DNA from: Gaiellales bacterium
GTDB taxonomy: Bacteria; Actinomycetota; Thermoleophilia; RBG-16-64-13
DNA length: 44,208 nt
Reading direction: 5' to 3'
Assembly: GCA_012719395.1 (NCBI GenBank)
Contig: JAAYAL010000071.1
Coordinates: 1 to 44,208, forward strand
The translations under genes were made by a program, and so were the position numbers. Below, piece by piece: positions 8,413 to 15,299 of the stretch. The notes below the pieces were generated by a model. That model saw nothing but the letters and a program-made list of their open reading frames with translations, searched no databases and was not told the origin of the DNA. The first letter of the stretch is position 1. Each line of letters begins with the position of its first letter.

Positions 8413-8919
8413 GTGCCCCGACACGTCTTGGTTCTGAACACCACGTACGAGCCCATCAACGTGTGCTCCCTCAAGCGGGCCCTCATCCTTGTACTGAAGG
8501 ATCGAGCCGAAGTCCTGGAGTCAACTTCCCATCGCGTCCGGTCCGAGAAGCTCTCGCTGGCACGACCCACCGTTGTCCGACTGCGGACCTATGTCAAGAT
8601 CCCCCCGGGCGAAAGGCGACGCATATCCCGGCGGGCGGTGATGGCCCGTGACGGCTTCCGCTGTCAGTACTGTGGAAGCACGCGCCAACTGACCCTCGAT
8701 CACATCGTTCCCACAAGCCGAGGGGGCCGCACCACCTGGGAGAACCTGGTGACCTCCTGTGCGCCCTGCAACGTCAGGAAAGGAGCCAGATTGTTGGGAG
8801 AGATAGGGATGGCGCTCCACACCCGTCCCCGACCGCCGTCTCTCTCCGAGCTGCTGATGCCGGGCACTGGAGAGCTCCCGGATGACTGGATCACCTATTT
8901 GGCCCCCGCCACAACCTAG
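8413..8919 (+). CDS. HNH endonuclease family protein
   Basis: A 168-residue protein of the stand-alone HNH group common in Actinomycetota. It begins with the typical HVLVLNTTYEPINVCS N-terminus and ends with a zinc-supported HNH nuclease domain: CQYCGS, then LDHIVPTSRGG (catalytic Asp-His), N in WENLV, and CAPCNVRKG. The Cys pairs form the structural zinc site. GTG 8413 is preferred because GAGAGG lies five bases upstream; GTG 8407 is also in frame. Biological role unclear; members are usually chromosomal single genes without a restriction partner, and none is seen here. It is convergent with accA, 12 nt apart. Confidence 0.88.
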   Translation: MPRHVLVLNTTYEPINVCSLKRALILVLKDRAEVLESTSHRVRSEKLSLARPTVVRLRTYVKIPPGERRRISRRAVMARDGFRCQYCGSTRQLTLDHIVPTSRGGRTTWENLVTSCAPCNVRKGARLLGEIGMALHTRPRPPSLSELLMPGTGELPDDWITYLAPATT

Positions 8920-8931
8920 CCCGGCCTCAAC

Positions 8932-9876
8932 CTACCCGGCGAAGACACCCAAGTTCAGGTAGCGCTGACGCCGTAAGCGGCGGCGTACTTCGGGCGGCAC
9001 GGCCCCCAACTCCTCCAAGGAAGAAGACAGCGTCCGCTTGAGCCGCCGTGACATGACGCGGGCCTGCCCCGCCACCCCCCTGCGCGGTTCGGAGATGATG
9101 CCGTCAATGACGCCCAGAGTCAGCAGGTCAGGAGCCGTCAAGTGGAGTGCCTCGGCCGCTCGGGGCGCCTCCGACGCATCCCGCCAAACGAGGGCCGCAC
9201 AGGCCTCAGGGCTGATGACGGAGTAGATGGCGGTCTCCAGCATGAAGACCCGGTCGCAGAGACCCAGGGCCAGCGCGCCCCCCGAACCACCCTCCCCTAT
9301 GACAAAGGCCACCGTGGGTGACTGAAGACCTGCGAATACCTGCAGTGTGCGGGCGATGGCTCCCGCCTGGCCTCCACGTTCCGCCTCCACACCCGGGAAC
9401 GCACCGGGCGTGTCAATGAGGCACACCACCGGGAGCGAATGCCGTTCGGCGAGGAGGGCGAGACGCTGAGCCTTGCGGTACCCTTCCGGACGGGCCATCC
9501 CGAAGTTCCGCTGCTGCCTCTCCTTGAGGTCGCGGCCCTTCTGGTGACCCAAGAAGACCATGGCCTTGCCCGCAACACTCCCAACGCCGCCGACGATGGC
9601 CGGATCGTCCCCCGCCAACCTATCGCCGTGTAGCTCGATGAAGTCGGGTGCCAGGTGGGAGAGGTACTCCAGCGTTTGCGGCCTGCCCTGCGCCCGTGCC
9701 GCCTGCACCGTTTTCCAGGCGACGGTTGGCGACTCCTCTCCCCGCAGCTCCTCCAGTCTCCGCTGTAACCTAGCTATCTCCTCGCCGTAGCCAACTCCGG
9801 GCAGGGCGGGCAAGCTCTTCAGCTCGCGCAGCTGTTCGACCAAGCGTTCCGCTTCTCCACCAGGGCCTTTTCTCAT
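8932..9876 (-). CDS. accA: Acetyl-CoA carboxylase carboxyltransferase subunit alpha
   Basis: Carboxyltransferase alpha subunit, 314 residues; with AccD it transfers CO2 from biotin to acetyl-CoA to give malonyl-CoA. Family blocks are clear: FIELHGDRLAGDDPAIVGG, GHQKGRDLKE, NFGMARPEGYRKA, DTPGAFPGVEAE, and VIGEGGSGGALALG. ATG 9876 has GGAAGG nine bases upstream and gives the usual N-terminal coiled helix (RLVEQLRELK, then RLQRRLEELR). This start places the first 35 codons over the 3' end of accD in another frame. It is the last gene of the fab/acc operon. The biotin carboxylase and carrier genes are not in the window. Confidence 0.95.
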   Translation of the reverse strand: MRKGPGGEAERLVEQLRELKSLPALPGVGYGEEIARLQRRLEELRGEESPTVAWKTVQAARAQGRPQTLEYLSHLAPDFIELHGDRLAGDDPAIVGGVGSVAGKAMVFLGHQKGRDLKERQQRNFGMARPEGYRKAQRLALLAERHSLPVVCLIDTPGAFPGVEAERGGQAGAIARTLQVFAGLQSPTVAFVIGEGGSGGALALGLCDRVFMLETAIYSVISPEACAALVWRDASEAPRAAEALHLTAPDLLTLGVIDGIISEPRRGVAGQARVMSRRLKRTLSSSLEELGAVPPEVRRRLRRQRYLNLGVFAG

Positions 9877-10729
9877 CCGATCCAACCTTCCGGATACGTG
9901 TTTCCTCACCTCCCTGCAACAACACGATGAGGGCCGCAATCCGCCGCTTCAGCTCGCTGCGCGGCACCACCATGTCCACCTGCCCATATGAGAGCGACTC
10001 CTCTGCCCTGCCGAAGCCTTCAGGGAGTTTCTCCCTGGTGGTCTGCTCGATCACACGCGGTCCCGCGAAAGAGAGAAAAGCGCCGGGCTCAGCGATGATC
10101 ACGTCCGCCAACGTGGCAACACTGGCCAGCACCCCGCCCGTGGTGGGATCAGCCAGCACGGATATGAAGGGGAGACGACTCGCCCGTAGATCCTCCAGAG
10201 CCACTACCGTCTTGGCCATTTGCATGAGCGACAGAATGCCCTCCTGCATGCGCGCTCCTCCGGAGGAGGTCACCATGACCAGTGTGACCCTGTCGGCCAC
10301 CGCTCGGTTCACCAGCCTGATAATGGCCTCCCCCACCACGGAGCCCATTGATCCACCCAGGAAGCGAAAATCGAACACCCCCAGGGCTGCCGGCTGCTGA
10401 AGTATGTTGCACCGCCCGCCCACGAAAGCCTCCCGCAGGCCGGTCGAAGCCTGGGCGGCACGAATCCGATCCCTGTAGGGGCGGAGATCTCGAAAACCCA
10501 ATGGATCCAGTGGCTGGAGATCAGATCCCACCTCGTCCCACCCACCAAGGTCGGCCAGTTGGGCGATGCGCTCCAAGGCACTCAGAGGGCGATGATAGCC
10601 ACACAGCGGGCAGACGTTGAGAGAAGCCTTGAGCACCTCCGGGAGCACCAGACGCTCGCAATGCGGACACGCTTCCACGCACACATCCGCCGGGCCATCC
10701 ACCACCCGTGCCTCCCCCGAGTCGAGCAT
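9770..10729 (-). CDS. accD: Acetyl-CoA carboxylase carboxyltransferase subunit beta
   Basis: Carboxyltransferase beta subunit, 319 residues. The N-terminal zinc ribbon CPHC-x15-CPLC is intact, followed by the crotonase-like core: FLGGSMGSVVGEAI, VTSSGGARMQEG, SVLADPTTGGVLASVA, and SFAGPRVIEQTT. The typical family end (VDMVVPRSELKRRI) is followed by about 45 extra residues rich in Arg and Trp. That tail is read over the start of accA in a different frame. ATG 10729 has GGAGG directly upstream; a GTG overlapping the fabF stop is an alternative. Gap to fabF is 37 nt. Confidence 0.94.
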   Translation of the reverse strand: MLDSGEARVVDGPADVCVEACPHCERLVLPEVLKASLNVCPLCGYHRPLSALERIAQLADLGGWDEVGSDLQPLDPLGFRDLRPYRDRIRAAQASTGLREAFVGGRCNILQQPAALGVFDFRFLGGSMGSVVGEAIIRLVNRAVADRVTLVMVTSSGGARMQEGILSLMQMAKTVVALEDLRASRLPFISVLADPTTGGVLASVATLADVIIAEPGAFLSFAGPRVIEQTTREKLPEGFGRAEESLSYGQVDMVVPRSELKRRIAALIVLLQGGEETRIRKVGSDEKRPWWRSGTLGRTAARAEELARPARSWLRRGDS

Positions 10730-10766
10730 GCCTCCAGCCACCACTCCTTCCCGTGGGACTTCAGAC

Positions 10767-12029
10767 TCAGTCACCGGGCGCCCCAAGAACCACGCTGGCG
10801 TTGATGCCGCCGAACCCGAAGCCATTGGAAGCCGCGTAGCGGACGGACGCACGCCGGGGAATCAGAGGCACGAAATCGAGATCACACCTGGGGTCCGGAT
10901 GCACCAGGTTGATGGTGGGATGCACCACTCCCTCGGCGATGCTCATTACGGTAGCCACGGCCTCAATGGCGCCTGCCGCTCCCAGGCAGTGGCCGATCAT
11001 GCTCTTGGTGGAACTGACCAGCACTCGATCCGCCGCCGCGCCCATGACCAGCCGAATGGCTCGCGTTTCCATGGCATCTCCCAGAGGAGTGGAGGTCCCA
11101 TGGGCGTTGATGTAGTCGAGTTGTGACGGGGCGATCCCGGCCTTGGCCAGGGCCATGCGCATGGCGGCCGCGGGCGACTCGCCGGTCTCATCCGGTTCCG
11201 TAAGGTGGAAGGCGTCGGCCGACATACCGTAGCCTAGAAACTCAGCGTAGACGTGTGCTCCCCGCCGTATCGCCCGCCCCCTCTCCTCCAGAACCATGAC
11301 CGCCGCGCCTTCACCCATCACGAACCCATCACGCTCGGCGTCGAAGGGACGACTGGCACCGGAAGGATCATCGTTGCGGGTCGAGAGCGCGCGAAGCGCC
11401 GCGAAACCCGCCACGCCGGTCTCAGTCACGGGAGCCTCGGCCCCCCCGGCCAGCATGATGTCCGCATCGCCGCGCCGGATGACCTCGAAAGCGTCCCCCA
11501 GTGCGTTGGTGCTGGCGGCGCAGGCAGTACAGGCAGCGCTGATGGGCCCCTTGAGCCCCAATGCCATCGACAGGTGGGCGGAGGCCATGTTGGGGATCAT
11601 CATGGGGATGAAGAAAGGGCTCACCCGTGCCGGTCCGCGACGCAGCAGCGTGGCGGTCTGATCCTGGAAGGTTTGCAACCCACCTATCCCGGACCCGATC
11701 ATCACTCCGCACTTCCGCGTCTCTTCAGCACTCAGAGAGAGGGAGGCGTCCCCGTATGCCATCATGCCGGCTGCCACCGCCAGTTGCGCGTAACGATCCA
11801 TGCGCTTGACCGCCTTGCGGTCCGCAAACGCCGTGGGGTCAAAGCCCCTGACCTCCGCGGCTATGCGAACGGGGAAACCGGAAGCGTCGAAACGAGAAAT
11901 GGTAACCACGCCCGACCTGCCCGCCAGGAGAGAATCGAAGAACTCGCGCTTCCCTTGGCCGACGGGGGAGACCACTCCCAGCCCCGTCACCACCACACGC
12001 CGTTCACAAGCACCCTGTGGTGCCGCCAT
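10767..12029 (-). CDS. fabF: Beta-ketoacyl-ACP synthase II
   Basis: Elongating condensing enzyme of type II fatty-acid synthesis, 420 residues. The Cys-His-His triad is visible: Cys170 in CTACAAST, His310 in INAHGTSTPLGD and His347 in STKSMIGHCLGAAG, with the conserved Lys342. The NGFGFGGINASVVL end is typical. It lies 12 nt downstream of fabG, the slot often occupied by acpP, which is absent here. The start reads MAAPQGACERRVVVTG. Confidence 0.96.
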   Translation of the reverse strand: MAAPQGACERRVVVTGLGVVSPVGQGKREFFDSLLAGRSGVVTISRFDASGFPVRIAAEVRGFDPTAFADRKAVKRMDRYAQLAVAAGMMAYGDASLSLSAEETRKCGVMIGSGIGGLQTFQDQTATLLRRGPARVSPFFIPMMIPNMASAHLSMALGLKGPISAACTACAASTNALGDAFEVIRRGDADIMLAGGAEAPVTETGVAGFAALRALSTRNDDPSGASRPFDAERDGFVMGEGAAVMVLEERGRAIRRGAHVYAEFLGYGMSADAFHLTEPDETGESPAAAMRMALAKAGIAPSQLDYINAHGTSTPLGDAMETRAIRLVMGAAADRVLVSSTKSMIGHCLGAAGAIEAVATVMSIAEGVVHPTINLVHPDPRCDLDFVPLIPRRASVRYAASNGFGFGGINASVVLGAPGD

Positions 12030-12041
12030 TGGCCCTCCTCC

Positions 12042-12806
12042 CTACATGCCCAGACCACCGTCCACCGGGATCACGGCTCCGGTGATGAAGGAGGCCGCGT
12101 CTCCCGCCAGGAAGGCCACCAACTCCGCCACATCCACCGGGCGGCCCGCCCGACTCAAGGGCGTGGCTGTGATGATGGCTTCCTGGGCAGTCTCCGGCAA
12201 GGCCAGCGTCATCTCCGTCTCAATGAAGCCCGGGGCAACAGCGTTGACACGCACGTTGCGAGGAGCAAGCTCCCGGGCCAGGCTCTTGGTCAAGCCGATC
12301 AGACCCGCCTTGGCTGCCGCATAATTCGTCTGTCCCGCATTGCCCCGCATCCCCACCACGCTGCTCAGGTTCACGATGACGCCGTTACGGCGCTTCATCA
12401 TGCCGCGGGTGACCGCTTTGCTCACCAAGAACGACCCCTTGAGGCTGACGGACATGACGCGGTCCCAGTCTTCTTCACTCATTCGGGCAAACATGCCATC
12501 CCTGGTGATGCCGGCGTTGTTCACGAGAATCTCGATGGGGCCAAGCGAACGCTCCACCGCCGCCACCATGGCGACAACAGCTTCCTCTTGCGTCACGTCG
12601 GCGAACTCACAGACAGCCTTGACGCCCAGTCCCTGCAAGGCACGGACTGTCTCCAGCGCTGCCACCTCCGCAGCCGCCACGTCGTTGACCGCCACATCGG
12701 CCCCCAGTTCGCCCAGACGAATGGCGATCGCCCTCCCGATCCCCCGAGCGGAGCCCGTTACCAACGCCACCCTGCCGGTCAAGCTCTTCCCTGCCGCATC
12801 GCTCAC
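12042..12806 (-). CDS. fabG: 3-oxoacyl-ACP reductase
   Basis: NADPH-dependent short-chain dehydrogenase reducing 3-oxoacyl-ACP, 254 residues. It has the Rossmann motif TGSARGIG (17-24), NNAG (96-99) and the catalytic Ser148/Ser149-Tyr162-Lys166 set (NLSS ... NYAAAK). The C-terminus reads TGAVIPVDGGLGM, as in FabG. The GTG start overlaps the fabD stop as GTGA, so translation is coupled. Confidence 0.96.
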   Translation of the reverse strand: MSDAAGKSLTGRVALVTGSARGIGRAIAIRLGELGADVAVNDVAAAEVAALETVRALQGLGVKAVCEFADVTQEEAVVAMVAAVERSLGPIEILVNNAGITRDGMFARMSEEDWDRVMSVSLKGSFLVSKAVTRGMMKRRNGVIVNLSSVVGMRGNAGQTNYAAAKAGLIGLTKSLARELAPRNVRVNAVAPGFIETEMTLALPETAQEAIITATPLSRAGRPVDVAELVAFLAGDAASFITGAVIPVDGGLGM

Positions 12807-13771
12807 CGCCGCCCTCCTTGAGCCCTCAGATCACCCAGCGCCTCAGCCGCGGTGAGCAAAGACTTCTCGTCATTGGTGCTGATGACGGTGAGGCCGGGCG
12901 CGATCTTCTTCACCAGTCCGCCCAACACTCTCCCGGGACCCACTTCCACCACCAATTCCACCTGCTCCCGAACCGCCGCCACACTCTGTGCAAACCTGAC
13001 CGGCGCCACCACCTGCCTCGCCATCACCCGCGCCACCTCTCCCGGTCTGACGAATGCCACCTCCGTGCTGGAGAAGAAGGAACCGCTCTCAGCCGTGTCG
13101 GACACCTCTATGTCCGCGAGTGCCTTGGCCACGGTTGCGGACGCTTGCGCCATCAATGGGCTGTGGAACGCCCCGGATACGGCCAAGCGAACCACCTTTC
13201 GTGCACCCGCCGCCAGAACGGCCGGCTGGAAACGCTGCAGCGCGGTCTCTGTCCCGGAAACAACCACTTGGCCCGGAGAGTTGTAGTTGGCAGGCCACAA
13301 ACCGTCGATACCCCGACAGAGCTCGTCCACCACGGCGTCAGAACCGCCCAAAACTGCCATCATACCGCCGCGGCCGCCCTCCCCTGCCTCCTTCATGGCC
13401 CGGCCCCGTTGCACCACCACCTGCAGCGCCTGATCCGGCTGCAGAATGCCGGCGGCTACCACCGCCCCGTAGTCACCAAGCGAGTGGCCCATGAAGATGC
13501 TCCCAATCGCCGGGCGTGCCGTGTCCCAACGCGAGAGGTCGGTCAGCGCCGCCCAAGTGGCCATGCTGGTGGTGAAGATGGCCGGCTGGGCAATGTCCGT
13601 TCGGGTGAGCAGCTCAGGAGGTCCGTCCTCGCACACGGAGGCCAGATCAAAGGGCACAGCCGCCGCCGCGGCCACCAAGACGCGGGCGGCACCCTCGTAC
13701 GAGGCAAGCCACCCCGTCATCCCTACGGACTGGCTTCCCTGGCCCGGGAACAAGAAGAGCACTCCGCTCAC
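12803..13771 (-). CDS. fabD: Malonyl-CoA:ACP transacylase
   Basis: Loads malonyl groups onto acyl carrier protein; 322 residues. FLFPGQGSQ sits at the N-terminus, the nucleophile is Ser97 in GHSLGDYGA (Asp where Glu is more common), and the catalytic His is in SGAFHSPLM. VEVGPGRVLGGL is near the end. GTG 13771 is chosen because GGAGG is five bases upstream and it overlaps the fabH stop as GTGA; an upstream in-frame start would add an unlikely Gly-rich leader. Confidence 0.95.
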   Translation of the reverse strand: MSGVLFLFPGQGSQSVGMTGWLASYEGAARVLVAAAAAVPFDLASVCEDGPPELLTRTDIAQPAIFTTSMATWAALTDLSRWDTARPAIGSIFMGHSLGDYGAVVAAGILQPDQALQVVVQRGRAMKEAGEGGRGGMMAVLGGSDAVVDELCRGIDGLWPANYNSPGQVVVSGTETALQRFQPAVLAAGARKVVRLAVSGAFHSPLMAQASATVAKALADIEVSDTAESGSFFSSTEVAFVRPGEVARVMARQVVAPVRFAQSVAAVREQVELVVEVGPGRVLGGLVKKIAPGLTVISTNDEKSLLTAAEALGDLRAQGGRR

Positions 13772-14793
13772 AATGCCTCCCCCCTGGAAAGCCCTCCCCA
13801 ACGCAGCAGGCACGATCCCCAGCTCAGCCCGGCTCCAAATCCCAACAGCAGGACGAGATCCCCCGCCTGCACCCGCCCATGCTCATGCGCCTCCAATAGG
13901 CTCAGCGGGATGGACGCGCACGAAGTATTGCCGTAGCGATCCAAGTTGATGAACACCCGCTCCCAGGGAGCATGCAGCTTATGTGTCACGGCCTGGATGA
14001 TCCTGGTGTTGGCCTGATGCGGCACGATCAGCGCCACGTCCTCGATCTGTGCACCCGCCCTGTTCAGGACCGCGCGCGCGGAGCGGGGGACCACGCGGGT
14101 GGCAAACCGGTAGACCTCGCGGCCGTTCATCTTCATGAAGTGCAGCCGGCCGTCCACAGTCGCATGGCTGGCCGGGAGCCGCGAACCTCCGGCAGGAATG
14201 CTCAGCAGGTCCGCCCCCGATCCGTCCGTGCCCAGATCGAAGGCCAGTAGGCCCCCGACGCCATTCGTGGCAGAGACCAAGGCCGCCCCGCCGGCATCGC
14301 CGAACAGGACCGCGGTAGATCTGTCCTCCCAATCCAACACGCGAGAGATGGCCTCGCCGGCCACCACCAGCACGTGACGCATCATGGACGAGATTACAAG
14401 GCCGGCCGCCAGCGACAGCGCATAGACGAAACCGGAGCATCCGGCCGACACGTCCAGCGACCCGGCGTTGACGGCCCCCAGCCCGAAGGCCACACGGGCA
14501 GCTGCAGCCGGCATGAGGTGGTCCGGAGAGATGGAGGCCATGATCACCAGGTCTACGTCTTCCGGCACCAAGCCTGCCTGGGTGAGCGCAGCTTGCCCTG
14601 CGGGCAAGGCCAGATCGGAAGACGCCTGCCCCACCGCAGCCCTGCGCCGGGCGTGAATCCCGGTGCGCTGGCTGATCCACTCGTCGGAGGTGTCGAGCGT
14701 CAGTGAGAGCTCATCATTGGTGATCACCCTTTGGGGAAGGTAGGCACCGAGCCCAGATATGGTGGCCCCCGTGAGGCCCGCCGCCGGCGTCAC
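13768..14793 (-). CDS. fabH: Beta-ketoacyl-ACP synthase III
   Basis: Initiating condensing enzyme joining a short acyl-CoA primer to malonyl-ACP, 341 residues. The triad Cys119 (SAGCSGF), His259 (VPHQAN) and Asn289 (YGNTS) is complete. The N-terminal ITNDELS..LDTSDEWI..RTGI block is diagnostic. GTG start four nt after the fabZ stop. Primer preference (acetyl- or branched-chain) cannot be read from sequence alone. Confidence 0.95.
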   Translation of the reverse strand: MTPAAGLTGATISGLGAYLPQRVITNDELSLTLDTSDEWISQRTGIHARRRAAVGQASSDLALPAGQAALTQAGLVPEDVDLVIMASISPDHLMPAAAARVAFGLGAVNAGSLDVSAGCSGFVYALSLAAGLVISSMMRHVLVVAGEAISRVLDWEDRSTAVLFGDAGGAALVSATNGVGGLLAFDLGTDGSGADLLSIPAGGSRLPASHATVDGRLHFMKMNGREVYRFATRVVPRSARAVLNRAGAQIEDVALIVPHQANTRIIQAVTHKLHAPWERVFINLDRYGNTSCASIPLSLLEAHEHGRVQAGDLVLLLGFGAGLSWGSCLLRWGGLSRGEAL

Positions 14794-14797
14794 TCGC

Positions 14798-15229
14798 TCA
14801 GTGTCTGTCCGTGATGGCGAAGGTGATGAGCGCGGAACAGACAGAAGCCCCGCGCACCGACGCCTTCCCCTGACCCTGACCTACCGGACCCCGCATACGC
14901 GTCACGTCCACTTCCAACATCAGGGTATCGCCCGGGAGAACATTCCGGCGAAAACGGGCTTTCTCCACACCGCCGAATACGGCCAGTTTGCCCGCGAATT
15001 CTGGGAGGGAGAGCACAGCCACTGCCCCCGCCTGGGCCAGCGCCTCTATCAGAAGAACCCCGGGCATCACCGGGAACCCGGGGAAATGCCCCCGAAAGAA
15101 CTCCTCTTCCCCCGTGAGCGCCTTCTCAGCAACCACCCTGACCCCTGGCTTCAGTTCCAGCACGCGGTCAAGCAGGAGAAAGGGGTCACGATGGGGGATG
15201 ATGGTTTGGATATGCGCCTTATCAAGCAT
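14798..15229 (-). CDS. fabZ: 3-hydroxyacyl-ACP dehydratase
   Basis: Hot-dog-fold dehydratase of the fatty-acid cycle, 143 residues. IIPHRDPFLLLDRV leads into the active-site helix, with His48 in GHFPGFPVMPG and Glu62 in LLIEALAQAG. ATG 15229 has GGAG seven bases upstream. It is the first gene of the seven-gene operon fabZHDGF-accDA; the promoter and palindromes described separately sit directly upstream. Confidence 0.95.
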   Translation of the reverse strand: MLDKAHIQTIIPHRDPFLLLDRVLELKPGVRVVAEKALTGEEEFFRGHFPGFPVMPGVLLIEALAQAGAVAVLSLPEFAGKLAVFGGVEKARFRRNVLPGDTLMLEVDVTRMRGPVGQGQGKASVRGASVCSALITFAITDRH

Positions 15230-15239
15230 TCAGCAACTC

Positions 15240-15264
15240 CAAGCAGGTTGTAGTATTCTGCTTG
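15240..15264. promoter_or_regulatory. 25-bp palindrome, candidate operator of the fab operon
   Basis: CAAGCAG (15240-15246) and CTGCTTG (15258-15264) form a perfect 7-bp inverted repeat around an 11-base AT-rich centre. It covers the proposed -10 box and start point of the fabZ promoter, the position expected for a dimeric repressor of fatty-acid synthesis. No regulator gene is adjacent, and the sequence does not match a FapR or FabR site that I know. Confidence 0.5.
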
Positions 15265-15283
15265 ATGGGTCTGGGCTTTTCAA
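15255..15283 (-). promoter_or_regulatory. Sigma-70-type promoter of the fab/acc operon
   Basis: On the reverse strand TTGAAA (15283-15278) and CAGAAT (15260-15255) are 17 bases apart. The start point would be near 15248, about 19 bases before fabZ. The -10 overlaps the palindrome at 15240-15264, and the -35 lies inside a second inverted repeat. Confidence 0.5.
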
Positions 15284-15293
15284 GACAAAGCCC
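15273..15293. promoter_or_regulatory. Second inverted repeat in the fabZ/nuclease divergent region
   Basis: GGGCTTT and AAAGCCC form a perfect 7-bp inverted repeat with a 7-base centre. It overlaps the -35 of the fab promoter and ends six bases before the ATG of the divergent DnaQ-UvrC gene. It could be an operator half-site or an mRNA hairpin in front of the nuclease start. Confidence 0.4.
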
Positions 15294-15299
15294 TGGAGT

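Noticed and set aside
11253-12821. Plus-strand frame opposite fabF and fabG
   Set aside because: Antisense to two unmistakable enzymes, low complexity and no domain.
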